The notes under the pieces were generated by a model, which worked only from the letters and a program-made list of their open reading frames with translations, had not been told where the DNA came from and ran no database searches. DNA of 64,000 nucleotides, from NCBI GenBank assembly GCA_008360955.1, contig LUCM01003854.1, positions 1 to 64,000 on the forward strand, in the 5' to 3' direction. Origin of the DNA: Fasciolopsis buskii. Taxonomy: Eukaryota; Platyhelminthes; Trematoda; Plagiorchiida; Fasciolidae. A program made the translations under genes and the position numbers. Positions 49,621 to 62,878 of the stretch are shown here, piece by piece. Within the stretch, counting starts at the first letter, position 1; the number at the start of each line of letters is the position of its first letter.

Positions 49621-52600
49621 TTGTACAAAATGAACAGAACTGAGCTAACAGATGACATTAAGCAAACACAATGAAAATTTTCGGCGCCAATTTTTGGCTG
49701 AGTTTGCCAGTGAGATAGTAAGCATTACAGTGTTTTGACGTTGCTAACATCAGATTCAGCACATTCTGAAAAGGATAGCACATAACGAGCAAATCCTAAA
49801 CTCGTTGTCTCTTCGACAGTTGCTGCAATAAATCACAAAAACACGTGATTGCCTCCAACAGACAAGCTACCAATTCAAGGCAACTCCAAGAAAACCTTCT
49901 TCTATATGTATATTGTATTGTTTGTACTTTCATAAGAAAGCAGCCCAAGTACTTTTGCCTAACCACTGCTCCCTCTGGACAGACCCTCACAGTCCTGTAG
50001 GATTTCAGATAAACATCCCCTGGTGTATCTCTTTTTTGTAGGAGCGGTGGCATTCGATCAAAATGAAAAACGAAATACAAACTCGTGGGGTCATTAGACA
50101 CGTGTATCAGGTTGAGCGTGAAATTACTTGTTGGTTCAAATAAGTTCCCGCTATTTATCTAGGGATTCGCTGCAACTCCGACTATCTTTTCTCAAAGCCG
50201 GACCACACTCACTGGTCAGCAGCTCCTGGGGTTTAGGATGAGGATTCCAAACCTCAGTCGGGACGTTCAGTTGACGACAAATCACCATTTACTGCTATAT
50301 CTGTCCACTCATTGCCTGTACAGTAGCCGGGTATCCCACCAAGCAATGAGGCAGTCTGTTGTTCATTATATCCTTCATCCGCAAAAGTTTTCGAAATAAA
50401 CCCTATCAGAATACAGTTAATCTTATCTTACACCCCTCAATCCAGTGTTCGATAAACCCTAGGGTACGACTGTGAGCACTCCAGCATTTGGCACAGATCT
50501 CCGATCAGCATGTTCTCAAAATCTCACCTTCGATCCGAGTGCAACTGTTGTGGTACACCACACCCATGGGTCGAAAATGACCTCAACCTGACTGTATCGA
50601 TGCTGAATAATGAGATGGCCTCAAACTATCTTGTAAAATGATTTCTAGAGGTCTCCTGTTGAAATGGGCGATGCGTCACTCTATCACATCTATCGCCACC
50701 GATTCATTGTGATATCCGGTGGCCAGAATTTGGAAAGGTTTTGGATGACTACGGAAAGTAGAATCGATTTTGGGGCATGAATGCTACATGTTGAATATAT
50801 GTGGCAGATATCAAACCGTTGATGAGATCAGCAAAATCGATGTCTGGCCATGTGTTCCAATTGTTTCGGATCCCAGTAACGTAGCTTAATGCATAGATTC
50901 CAAAGCATCAGGATTATCTCGGATTCTGGAGACATGACCAGTCTCGTCTATTCTGGCCTATTCTGAACATAAGGATATTATTTTTGAACCGGCCACAAGC
51001 ATCTCAACTCTCCCTATTAGGCTTTCCATTAAGTTGATGTATGGTCTTTGTTTTTGAGTTTTTTGGTGGTCTGAAGTGACCTTCAGACCCGAAGCCCGTT
51101 CCTCTGTTTTTTCCCCCGTATCCGACTCCGAGAGTTTTACCCCACGACTGCGCAGAACTAAAACAACTCGCCCGACTGCGTTGGATGTCCCCTAGGTAAC
51201 GCGTCCACGTAAAGGCAATCTTTATCGGGCCCTAGCATGCTTACGAAATCTTATATTTGCAAACATTTTAACAATCTTGTAAAATGAACTTGCGGAGTCT
51301 CGGAAATTTTAAAACCACCGAGGCCACCAATGGTCAATTCTCACGAGAAATTTTCGTCCTTCCTGACAGATAACAACAGAAATGTGTGACAACACTGGTG
51401 TACCGATCGGATGAGAACCGAGATAAAACTGATCGAGTTGCCCTGTCATTAGCGTGTCCGAGGCAAAAGATTCCCCCGAGGAACTAGTCGAACCAGGTGA
51501 TGCCAAAACAAGAACACTGAGTAGTCTACCTGTGGCCTCTTCGAAACTTTGTGGATACCTTGTTGTCTGCTTTAATGTTGCACCTTTTTTAGCAATTTCT
51601 CGTAAAGAAAATGCTATGTTTAACCAGTTGGATCCCATACGTGAAGTAATTTTAACGGAAGAATTTACCTAGGCCTTAAGGAACACGCATCCCGTTTACG
51701 ACAGCCGTTTTACTACCATCTTCCAGTCCTGTGAATGTTCTTCAAACTTTTTCTTCGGAATACTTTCATTATTTAGTTGGAAAAAACACGCTTCCTGAGG
51801 TAACCTAGACAAAAAGAGTTTTATCAGACGTTTGATTGTTGATGAAATATTCGCAAGTCCGAATGGATAATTTCGAAATTACACAACCCATTTAGTATAA
51901 GAAACGAAGTATTCTGTCGATTTTTCGATCTATCCCAAAACTCTCATTAGCCTGACAATAAATCTACTCCAATAAATAAAACCCAATTACGTCGCGCAGC
52001 ATGTCATCAGTTCTGCCTAGCAGGGAAAAACCCCTCATTTGTTACACCATTCACTTTCCTACATTCACTTAAGACTTGGATGAATCCTTTGATTTTCTCT
52101 ACCAATGCTAATGAATTGGTCCAACAAGACGTTGACGGCTCCGCTTTCCTTCGTCCCAGTATTTCGTCTTCTTCTTCATAAGCGGGTTGGTGATAGAATA
52201 AAGGCCCTTTGAAAACCTGTCTCATGAGTTGTGCATCTCATGTTCCTATCAGATATGATAAAAGTTTGTTCGTGCTCGTTGCATCGTTTATTTGTTCGGA
52301 TGGTGTCAACTTCGAGTATGATCTGCTCAAGTGCGAACTATTTTTTTCTGTTCCACCTTGGACGACCAAGAAACTGACAGAAGTTTTCCGCGTTTCCAAC
52401 CCTTTGCTGCTCTTTACTACCTGAAACGTGCTACCTTTAAGCAGCTAGCGCGAAGTGAGAAATCTTTTCCTAGTATCTCAGGCCCCGGGCAGGCAACGCA
52501 TCATGTAAAATTTTCGATTACGCATACAATCATTCAGTCAGGTGCATTCTTTGTACCTTCCAACCGTGATCTCGCCAAACATCTAAGACATATTGACCGG

Positions 52601-55600
52601 TTCTCTAATGGTCACCGAAAAGAATTTTTTCCAACAACAATAGGTATCCAGTTGAAATCAGACTCAAAACTAATGAGCAAATAAGTTTCATGTTAATCAT
52701 TAATAAGATTATTCATGGGCGGACTAAAGGTTGATTAGCCACATTCAAACTAATTCATATCGAACATGAAAGAATTAAACCTGCTCTCAGCTTTGTTTTT
52801 CTTAAGGAATATCGAATGATGTGGCCAAGCCTTTTTGACCGAATGCTGGGGTTTCCGAATGGCAGGACGGTTTCTGTCGAGTTTGTCAATGAGAAGCTGT
52901 AAGCTATCCTCAACGGACCATACCCTCTCGATTCTTTGCTTGATCCAGCTGTATGCCTATCGTCACAGTTGTGACGGGATCGTTTGGAGGTTGTAGTCAG
53001 AAGAAAATCGGTACCCTATCGTTCCTTTCATGAGTTTGAGAACAATTCATTGTGGGCTCTTCATTCCATTCCATTGGTTCTACAGAGAGCTCTAGCTCTG
53101 CTGACCGCGGCAGTACCTCCACTCACCCCTTGAACTTCTTCTTGTCTAATTCTGTCCAAATAAAATAATTGTTCCAGATCTTCTACTTCCAGTGATTGGT
53201 TCCCTTCCGCAGGTCGCAAAATGGTGAACAACGAATCTAGGTTCGTCGGGACGCAAAGGCCCAACATCTTTGCCATTCCCTTCTAGGATGATAACAGTAC
53301 CAATTTGGTCCGGTCATGGGCTAAAAAATGTCGAGTGTACCATGTCTTTGGGAATTTCCAGACGACAAAATCTCCCCGGGACGGTTTACCAGGAAGAGCA
53401 GACGTTGTCTCATAGCCTCTGTTGCGCCAAATGGACATTCATTCTTTTGCGCTTACAGCGAAATGTCTAGTAGGATTGAAAATAGTGTTCAGGAAATTTG
53501 ATTCTTCATTGCGCAGTTGCGCCATCAATGTCGGATTTTTAACCTGCCGGATGAGACACCACATGTTGGTTCCAAATGACTATGATAGATTATGGGTGCG
53601 TGCGTGATACGAAACGTTAAACGGAATGATGGTCACAAGCAATGGAGTTAGTCAGGAGAATTGATTCATTTTTGCCATCGTGTTTGGATTTCTCGGCGTT
53701 TTTAGTTTTTGGGAGCTCTCGTCAAACGTTCACCAACCGGATCTTTCCTTAGCAGTAACGCTTGTAACAATTAGCAAAATCAAAGGATTACTTTCATCAA
53801 ACTAGTTCCACACCAATCCAGATTGCTCTACATGGTGGTCGAACTTAACGTTAGACCGGAAGAGCACAAAAACTCGGAAATCTTCGATATGAAATGCAAA
53901 CCGAAAAAGTTGAAATCAATCGAAGCTAAAAAGATTGCCTCGTTTTCACGGACTGATTGGAACATTCTTTTATTGAGTGTCCTAGCAATGAATCCATAGT
54001 TTTTTCATTCACAAAACTGCATTGAATTGGTAACACGTTGAATGGTACACGCCGATCGAGCTACACATACAATCTCAATGGTGTTAACATATGGTGAAAT
54101 TTACCAGTAATCAATGTATCGACACACACGTGAAAGATCAAGGAATTGTATCGACTGACTTTTCGTTTTGTTTAACTAGCTAGATGATTTCGGAAATCAA
54201 TATTGTGATTATTCGAATCATATCCCGTCTGCACGCAATACCCGTCCCTCCTAGTGTACACAAATTGCTTGCTCGTACCGATACAGTTTACTTCCAGGAA
54301 GCATCGAAGTCTCGCGAGTTCCCTGCTGTGATCATTTACCGTCTAGCGAAATGTAGTGAACATCAGTTTGTGCACATAATTCCTTAAATTAAGACATAAT
54401 CTAATTGCCTCAGTTCGTAATTTGTAATTAACTGGTCAACATTATGGTCTGCTTGAAACGTATGTGAGTCCGGTTGTACACCAGGATTGGCAAACGAGAG
54501 ATATTACAAATGAATCTATGTGCACAACTCCGTTCGACAGTGGAACAATAAACTAGATCAGTCACTTGTGTGACCTGAAGCAAAATGCGAACTGTATATT
54601 TTGAATTCACCGTCAATTTGTTCACGAGTGATTATTTTCTCCATGGTTACGAATAATCAAAGAAAACAGTAGACGTCAAGCAAAATGTGTTGAACAAAGC
54701 GGAACGTGATTGAAAGGCCTTGAATCAGTACAGACTCGAAATATGACTATGGCATATGGGAACTTTTGATCCAACGAGCGAGGATTTGCTAAGAAACAAA
54801 CCGTACGCTAAAAAGTGTATATATATTTGAAGCGACTCTTCATTTGCTACCATGGTGTACTGCCTTTCCGATGAAATTGTTCGGCCAGAGTGATGCCTAC
54901 GAACAACTGTGCAAATATTTATTTAATTTTTAGACAAGTGTTTAACACGAGTCACCATCAAGTGGCCAGATTTATCAGTTGACAACACCTGTAGATGTGA
55001 TTGGAACCAGTGCCGTGTTGCCTTCTTTGATGTTATCAGACATTGTTAGATCGTGAAATAAGCGGCTCTAAAAACGAACGAATTCCAGTCCAAAAGCCTC
55101 CTAGAGCGAAGAAGCAAGATGCCAACAGTCAAAACGAACCCGGTACGCAACTGGCCATAGATTTGTCAAAACATTGCATAGGCTGCGATCACTCATTCTG
55201 GTCACAGTAAATCGAGGACGGACAGCTCACTTTATTCGGTCTTTGAATTCGTTTTGCATCGCAATGAGAAAGGCTTTTGTAATTTAAAGAAATTTGTGAT
55301 TTTACCTCGAACACACATCTCTGAAATGCACTTTCTTTGAGGCAGTGAATGCTATCAGACTAAAAATTTGTCTGTTTTTTTACAAAACTCACACTTGTCT
55401 TTCATTCGGTCCCTTTTGCGAAGTATGAAAACCTGTGAGAATTACCAGAAATCACAAAATTTTATCAAATATTCACTTGCCCATTTTCGTTTGGCATGAT
55501 TCGGTGTCAGCACATCAATGTCGTTTTCTGTATGGTTCTTGAAAACACTTTATTTCACAAACTATATCCAAGCCGTTTAATTGGTCCAATGGACTGCATA

Positions 55601-55727
55601 AATCATTGCTCGCTCAACAATGATCGTATTTCCCGAAGAGTCGATTTTTTACACCAGTGTTTATTGTTGGCAATTTCAAACCCAGGACTAAAATAATTGC
55701 AGTGAGACGGTGTTTGATATCTTTCCT
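49621..55727. other. Intergenic, no gene supported
   Basis: Six kilobases with no recognisable exon. Coding-like but unidentified minus-strand frames occur at 49796-50101 (101 codons) and 53061-53276 (SLEVEDLEQLFYLDRIRQEE). 50160-51240 is compositionally distinct and could be unclassified retroelement sequence. Confidence 0.4.
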
Positions 55728-55912
55728 TGTCATCTTTCTGTATCTTATACTTCCTTCATTAACGAAATAAAAATGTACATCATTTTTCAGGAAGGGGGTT
55801 GCGGCCAACAGAGGATCGCCAAGTGGGGAAGTTGACTGGCAGTGGACAGATTCGAACCCGCGACCTTCACATCCAAACTCCACGACCTCATCCGTTTGGT
55901 CACCGCCGGTTC
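55728..55912 (-). mobile_element. SINE-1 copy D, well preserved
   Basis: Reverse-oriented. The tail TTCCTTCATTAACGAAATAA, AATGTACATCATTTTTCAGG, GGTTGCGGCCAAC, GCCAAGTGGGGAAGTTGACT, the T arm GATTCGAACCCGCGACCTTC, and GGTCACCGCCGG at the tRNA 5' end are all in the family order. Confidence 0.85.
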
Positions 55913-57939
55913 CCAGTTAATTCTGCTCATGGCTGACGGCAGACTAAATCCAATACCTATACAAGATTGTTTGTATTTAGAAAGATGTTTGCACTGACAA
56001 CCTGGACTCGACTTCTTCAAAATTGTTCGAAACACAAGTTCACTAGCTATACACAAACAAGTTGTGCGTACACAGGAATATCAGCTAACACCACACGGCT
56101 GCCCCTAAAATATCTTGGCATGAATGTGAAAGAATACAAATCATTAAATAGATTCCGAACATGGCAGTCCATCTTGGTATCAACCTCCGGATTCCGCATG
56201 AGACAATGTATATTCACTTTATTCGGCCATATCTGATAGGAAGTGCAGGAGAGATGAAGAAATCACGTTGAATTTGATAGATGGTACACAGAACAAAGAC
56301 CATAACTCCGAGGGATAATTTTTTGTCCTATTCCATTGGTCCGTAAATGTACCGTTAGCATTTTAAGTCCTAATCCTATGGTGTTGATTTTCTCCCAAAG
56401 TCTATTCATTGGTTTGAATTATGGTAAATAGGATTTTCCAGTTTCTTTTGTTCGAGTTTGTGCAATCATCTCCAGTGAGAAATCGATGCCATTTTTGAAA
56501 GGAAGAATGTGGTTTCTGGTAAGGGGAAAACAACGATCATTGCAGTTCATTATTACGGCGGCAAAAAATACTCGAAGAAAACTCGAAAATGTTTATGTTG
56601 TGCGTTAAATTAGTAAATGAACAGAGGCTTTTGTCACTCAAGCTCTGCTGGATAACAAGGGGCTCCGAAACGCAGGCGATTTACTCCATAGTTCGAGCAT
56701 TTTACCGGCATACCAATCACATATTAATTTTATCGCTTGATCCAATCAGAATAGTTACGTCAGTATACAGACTACCTTGTGGGCCTTATAATTTTATCAT
56801 TTTAAGAAAGCGTTTGGAATCAGTAACCTATTCATTCATCTTTATATCAACTTTTGAATTTATATTCCAGTCGGTCCATGAGATTCAACCAATCCATTTT
56901 TATCTGCCTAATATACTTGAACGCAGCGCTGCTACCCATCTGCCGGCTTTGTTCGGTTTATTTCATTAGATATTTTATATGCTTGTCATCGTGTACGAAC
57001 AGTTAGTTGTTTGATTTTTACTAAATATTAGCATCTTTCGGTGTTTTCGGTTACCGGTTACAATCGTCAGGACAGGCACTGAACGTCACCATCTATTTCC
57101 AAAGATTGTCAAACCGTATTAACGACTAAAATAGTTTGTTTTTTTTTTCGAGGGATTCTAGTGGTCATCTTTGGAACTTGGACGATCCTACAAACGGCCA
57201 GAAGATAGTTGCTTAGTTTAAAAGACAAATACGCCTGTACTGTATATTCGTACTACCGTTGTTTTGTTGATTACATAACCGATGGTTTCAACCTAGCAGC
57301 TCCAGTTGTTTCCTTAGTTCTCTCTAAGTGAAAATCGCACGTAGTTGAATCAAAGACACATACAGACCGACCTGTCAAGGCCATCTCACCAATGCACAAC
57401 CAAACTTACCAAATCAGTCAATCCAGATTACTAGACGCTAAGCGTTTGCAGATTTTTCGACAATTTATCCTTAACTTATTGATACTACCACTCTCGCTCT
57501 CTCGTTCTCTCCGGAAAGTGGTTTCGTAGAAGTATCAAACTTTCTACGAATATGGACTACTTTCGGGTATGCTATGACGTCCGATTTCAATTCCGTTACG
57601 TTTGTTTATCGGACACAAAGTTTCGTACAGTTTCAGTTGATTAGCACTTTTCGGAGTCTGCTTTCGAATCCTCCAAGCTCCTGGACCATTTCTCTTATGC
57701 TCTCCTTTTGAGTATTTGGGCATCATAGTTTGTAAAATACATTTATTGTATCTGGTAGCTGGTTCGAGTTCGTCAATTGCAACTTCACAGTCTGATAGAT
57801 AACATGCTCGAAGGTAGTATGCCAACGTGTTCTCCATTAATAAACCTTCCCAAACACCTGACAGATGCATTCTGTTCATGAGTCCCATTTTCGTATTTGT
57901 ACTTTTCTCCCCGTCGAAGTGACAGTGTGCATCGTCGAG
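55913..57939. other. Intergenic, no gene supported
   Basis: The open frame at 56589-56969 (126 codons, Ile/Phe/Leu-rich) and the minus-strand frame 57544-57948 (134 codons, hydrophilic, e.g. DELEPATRYNKCILQTMMPK) show no family signature. The latter starts next to SINE-1 copy E and is discussed as a finding. Confidence 0.4.
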
Positions 57940-58035
57940 AGCTGCCAAATGGAAAATTCAACCGGGGCTAGGAGGATTCGATCCCACGACCTTCAGATTG
58001 AAACACAGTGACGTTGATCACCTTACCAGTGCTAG
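57940..58035 (-). mobile_element. SINE-1 copy E, mostly tRNA-related head
   Basis: Reverse-oriented GCTGCCAAATGGAAAATTCA, ACCGGGGCTAGGAGGATTCG, ATCCCACGACCTTCAGATTG and GATCACCTTACC match copies B and D across the head and first body block. The distal tail is missing or too diverged. Confidence 0.65.
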
Positions 58036-58230
58036 TTCTCTTTTGTTGGAAGATATTTTTTCAATACATTGTCGTAACATTAAATGTCCCGGGAGCCTAA
58101 AGAATCTCACAACATGGATTCTACCATGTAGAATGTATTTTTTAAACTAGTAGCGCTTAGTTCTCTTAATCTCAGGATCCAGTGTGCAGCTTGAGGCAAG
58201 TGGGATTTGGAGCCAGCTAAATCCTAGAAT

Positions 58231-58960
58231 CTCTTCCCGTCGGTGTTAGCCGATCCGTGGAGGATCTTCTGTTACGGAAGGAAATTTTGCGGCGCATTTT
58301 GGCGAGGAGTTGCAATAGCGACAAGACACCTAACTGTCCCCTGATTCATCTTCTGTCACATGCTAGCCCTATTGACATTGACTTCAAGGTAGTTCGGGAA
58401 TTGTTTGTGGAGTGACTCAAAGTCTATCCTGAGACCACAGTAAAGGCCCGGTTAAATGATTTTTCTTTGGACGGCACAGACCTCGTGGCTGTCAAGACCG
58501 ATACACGTGTACGTAGTGGGCTAACTCCTTTATTGCGACGACATCGCATAATCGTTTGGTGTTGATATGTAAAATCGACGAATGGCCCAAGGATTTCTTG
58601 ATCCATCAAAAAATGCCTGACATTCAAGAGCGAAAACTTGTTCTCTCATTAATTCGTAGTTCACTTGAATCTAGATCTGGACGTACTCCTTCAGCAGCCT
58701 GCCGATCATTCGTCTCACCCGCTGCTACCGAATCTCTAAGGCAATCGATCGCCCCTTGCTGGTTGGCATTACTGTTTAAACCGGCCAGACGGGAACAAAT
58801 ATCGCAAGCCTTGTTCTTCTGCAGCTAGAAACGCCCTTGCTGGCAAGCGAAGGAAGCCTTACTCGCTGACGAACAACCCCCGGGCTTGGCCGTCTAGTTT
58901 ACGTAAACGATCGCCCTACGAACCCCACTTCGGAAGTGGAAAATGAAGACTGTTTTCACT
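58231..58960 (+). pseudogene. Decayed coding sequence, probably retroelement ORF1 or similar
   Basis: Protein-like segments follow one another but are split by stops and frameshifts: SVEDLLLRKEILRRILARSC, LIHLLSHASPIDIDFKVVRE, LNDFSLDGTDLVAVKTDTRV, then in another frame FLIHQKMPDIQERKLVLSLI and SSLESRSGRTPSAACRSF. The charged Arg/Lys-rich composition suggests a nucleic-acid-binding ORF1 or 5' region of a LINE, but no diagnostic motif is visible. A degraded host gene is the alternative. Confidence 0.35.
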
Positions 58961-60668
58961 TCTTAGACTTGAGTCTTACCGGACAAAGTGACTGACGAGT
59001 CAGACGTGTTGCTTCTCATAAACCGATTTGAACTGACCAATATATCCACTTTCCTAGTTTCGACCAGTTAAGACGCAAAGAAAACCTGGTTCAGTCTGTC
59101 CAGTCTCATGTCAGACAGATTTTTTCTCGTATGGCAGCATTTCATTTGAATTGGAGTTCATAAAACAAGTACTCCTGACAAATAACAGAAAATCAATAGT
59201 CCTTAAGTATCCATCGCTGAGTGTAAACATATATCCACACGATTCGCCTTTACCGGAGCTTACAGTCTGAATTATGAACACAAAAAACAGGACATGATTT
59301 CCAGAACATTTTCTGCCGTCCAATCATCCGCTCAAGTTACTGGCCTGTTCATTTTCTCCACGAACGAGAAAGTCAAATTGCCAGCCTCCATCTCTTCTGT
59401 GATCATTTAGTTCTTCGTTTGTTCATGTTCGGCAAGTCTTCTGGTCGAGACGCCCAGAAACCCAGGTCAACAAAATCATGGAACACAAACCGGCGTGGTT
59501 AATCATTGAGGAGAGACGGGAAATCTCCAGTGCGAATGTTGTACATTTGGCCGGTACTGATCATCAAATAGGTGGCGACGATTTCGCTAGGGTTTACAGA
59601 GTATCACTGAACCTATCAAAAGCTGTTAGCCTACGTCATCTAACGAGATCAAAAGCCGGAAGCATAAAGTAAAAAACAACTGCAACCACCAGAGACCTGC
59701 AATAATTTTCTTCTGTCTCTCTCCGTCCACATCCATTTTCCAGACCCGTATCCTAGGATATTTCTTTCATTTTTTCAAGCATTTCAATCTTCTGCCGATT
59801 AATCAGTCTGATCATTTGCTTACTCTAACATTATCCTTTACAAATATATATATATATATATGTAAACGAGTTGTCCCACAGAAGGAGTTATCGTGGAACG
59901 AGCCAGTCTTGCTATTGCTTTAGTTGATGTGCTTTCATGGAGATTTCCCATTTCCACCATGACTTATTCTTTGACAAACGTAGATTAAGGTTGGTCAATC
60001 CTTCGTCGAACATTAAATTTATTGGTTCTGAAACCAGAACAGACCCATTCCGCATAATCGGTAATTTGTTTTGCCGTAGTCCCTGTGATTTTCAGTCACC
60101 AGTGATCAAATTTTCCCTACTGACCCGAACAATCGAGTAGATAGATCCAATGGGCAATCGCGTGACAAATTAGACAATAGCCAACGGACCATCGGGTTTG
60201 ATTCGACCCATCTTGTAGTATTATTACCGATCCTTGTCGCCAATGCGCGTAGTGATTCGCAATCTAAATAACCAGCTGAACGGTCAGAACCTCACGAAAA
60301 CCAACGACCCGAGCTGCGGTGACTACAGATTTTTCACATAAGTGAAATAAATTTTCGTATTAATGTGAGTTGTAGGAGATTAGATTTCACGACAGATTAT
60401 TCCCTATACGGTGTCAATACTGAACTCCTTTGGCGTGCCGTGTCTAGAAATGGAGAATAAACTTTCAGTGAGAAGGGAAGTTTGCGAGAACATTCGTACT
60501 TCAGCACTAGCAGGATAGATTTCTTGTTGATCTTCAGCGGAAATCGAATCACTGTGCCATGTTCGATTCATACCTACTATGATCTCATTGTCATCGTGAC
60601 CGACCTGTCCGTCGCCGTACCCAGTGACATTGTCTGTGAAAGTTTAGTTACTAACTGATTCAGGCGAG
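58961..60668. other. Intergenic, no gene seen
   Basis: Short open frames only. Contains the AT microsatellite at 59844-59862. Near 60560 a box B-like TGTTCGATTC precedes the hammerhead copy by about 100 bases. Confidence 0.45.
59844..59862. repeat. (AT)n microsatellite
   Basis: About nine AT units. Confidence 0.9.
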
Positions 60669-60730
60669 GTGGATATGCACTGCTGATGATTCTTAACAAG
60701 GGTGAAATAGCGGTAAAGCGCTTCCATGGT
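60669..60730 (+). ncRNA. Hammerhead ribozyme, copy 2, partly decayed
   Basis: This is collinear with copy 1. It has outer stem I GGUGGA with UCCAUGG, the intact core CUGAUGA at 60683-60689, and GAAA intact at 60704-60707 with the 15.1/16.1 A-U pair and GUA cleavage triplet. Stem II is weak (UUCU/GGGU with UAACAA loop). The inner stem I 3' strand has changed to AAGCGC, which mismatches GCACUG at two positions including the one next to the cleavage site. Probably inactive or very slow. Confidence 0.65.
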
Positions 60731-60840
60731 TTCTTAATGGTCGGTTGAACAATGATACCATATGATGAACTATTTAATGAAGGAAAAATTCAATCTTCTA
60801 CTACTAACACTTACTAGCTAATTCTTTAGTAGACGAAATT
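60731..60840 (+). repeat. Downstream body of hammerhead element, copy 2
   Basis: Homologous to 30293-30400 in the same order and spacing, with small indels (for example GAAGGAAAAATTCAATCT against GAAAACATTCAATCT). Confidence 0.6.
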
Positions 60841-62050
60841 GAAATTCAAAACTTACCTGCAGTGATGCCTTCGAAAATGGGTGTTCATCGTTCTAGCACG
60901 CAACTCAATCTTATTTATATCCCCTAGTTAATTGACAATGGCATCAAGTGACAATGATTTCAAATCTTGTAACTTAATAGCAGATAATCAGTATTGATCA
61001 AATCCAATTGAATGAGCATTTGTCGCCCTAAGATGACGGCAATTTGACAAGTTGTTGCCTCGACTGAATGCCACTTTGATGACCTATTTTCAAGCCATAC
61101 GAGCTAGTTCACTTCTAGAATCTGACTCAGTCCCGCTGATTGCTTTCATTCAGAGAGATACTACCAAATGGAATTCTACTGATTGTTTTCAACAGGTAAC
61201 GATGGTGCAATCAGCATTTTACCATATAAACGCACGCATCGATCTGCACCAGGAACAACTAGGCACAAAAACCGAACCATAAACTTCCGTCAATTTGATC
61301 ACGAGAGCTACACTCAGTAGTTAGACTCATTTTTATTTTCTCGAAATGCCACTGGAATCCACTGAAAAGAGTTAACTGTTAACGATTCTAACGGTCACCA
61401 TTCGAAAGAACTTATCTACAGCTGATGACAAAAATGTTCCCATCAAAGTTTTCCATTCACATAGATCGTGTTGTAGATATTTTGTTGAATTTCTCTCTTT
61501 TCTTTGTTTGGAAGGGGCTAATTTCTTCGAGCCACGTGTGCCGAGACAAGAAGTCTGTCCAGCAGACGAATATTTTCCCAAATGACTTGGACCTACAGCG
61601 GTCGCGGTACAGAGAAGTTGTGACAAAAACCGGTTGATAGTGATGAAAATGGCCGATCTTCAGTCTCAACCCGATGGCGTTGAAATGCAAGGAGACAACT
61701 AAACAGTTTTTTCTCCATGAAATGGTCAAGTTTCTCTAGTTCACAGAAAATTTTTCCAGTTAACTCTTCAAGATGTCTATTCTTCAAAAGGTTATCTTAA
61801 AGAAGAACGACGAAGGGTCGGTTACCTATGGACATCTAGGGGAAAATATACGATGCGATTCATCATGATGAATCATTTGAAAATCACATTAACTCCTCTA
61901 TTTAATGAAAACGATCAAGTAGCGAAGTTTTGTAAGGTTATGACATTCCTTGATGTAAGCACCGTATCCTGTTTACTGGCCAGATGGTATTATGATAGAC
62001 CTCATTTCATGCCAGGCATCTGCTCATGCCTGCGCACATAAAAACTCCTG
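60841..62050. other. Intergenic, no gene seen
   Basis: Only overlapping short frames on both strands; no domains or repeats assigned. Confidence 0.5.
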
Positions 62051-62114
62051 CACGCACACACACACGCACACACACACGCACGCACACACACACACACGCA
62101 CACACATACATACA
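62051..62114. repeat. (CA)n microsatellite, CGCA-interrupted
   Basis: About 64 bases of CA units with regular CGCA interruptions and a CATA end. Confidence 0.95.
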
Positions 62115-62345
62115 ACTGCCAATGAAGTCGTTGTAATTACTCTCTACGCTCTAGTTTAATCTCAAATAAATTTTATATGCCAAGTTTAGAAATGTCGGAA
62201 AAAATGTTAACCTGATTTTGTTCTTGATGCTTTGAAGGACATTTCTCAAAGCATTGTCGGTAATGCGTTTTGAAATTACAGAGGAAAAGTCAGTCATCTC
62301 AGTGGTAGGTTTCGCATATGGATAGGTGAACAAAATTTGTCAGGT

Positions 62346-62495
62346 TTCGCGGTTATTGCCACTCTTCAGGTCCGCGTATCCACTGTTCTCTTGTCCAACG
62401 ATTCATGTACTTCCTTAGTTTCACACCAGAATCTCATTCGAATCGTTAGGAGTGTTGATAGTTGATAAGTCCATTTAAGCGGCAATAACCGCGAA
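62346..62495. repeat. Short inverted-repeat element
   Basis: TCGCGGTTATTGCC at 62347-62360 is the exact reverse complement of GGCAATAACCGCGA at 62481-62494. The arms are 14 bp with a 120-base spacer. It may be a small MITE-like or foldback element. No target-site duplication is obvious. Confidence 0.5.
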
Positions 62496-62878
62496 TTCGG
62501 TCGTGCGCTTCCGTGGAAATTTTGTTCATCCATCCATATGCCAAACATACTACTGAGAAGAAAAACCCATACTTTCGGGCTTTGTGTCCCCCTTCTGAAG
62601 GTTAGCTTTTCCTGACAGACGAAAATCCATTATTCTTAAATGGACTTATCATCCATTCAAGCTCATAACGATTCAAATAAGATTCTAGTGAGAAACATAA
62701 AGTCGGTTATTTGGTGAGCAAACGTCTATGACTTTCAAGATCCAGTGGAATATTCGGGAATATTACAGAGTCGTTTTGGTTTCAGAAACGACCACTGACA
62801 GCCTTATCAGGTAATCTAGCGTCTAAGGGTTTCGACTCACCGCTGTTCGTCCCTGGTCAGTGTCCCAACATGGGACGC

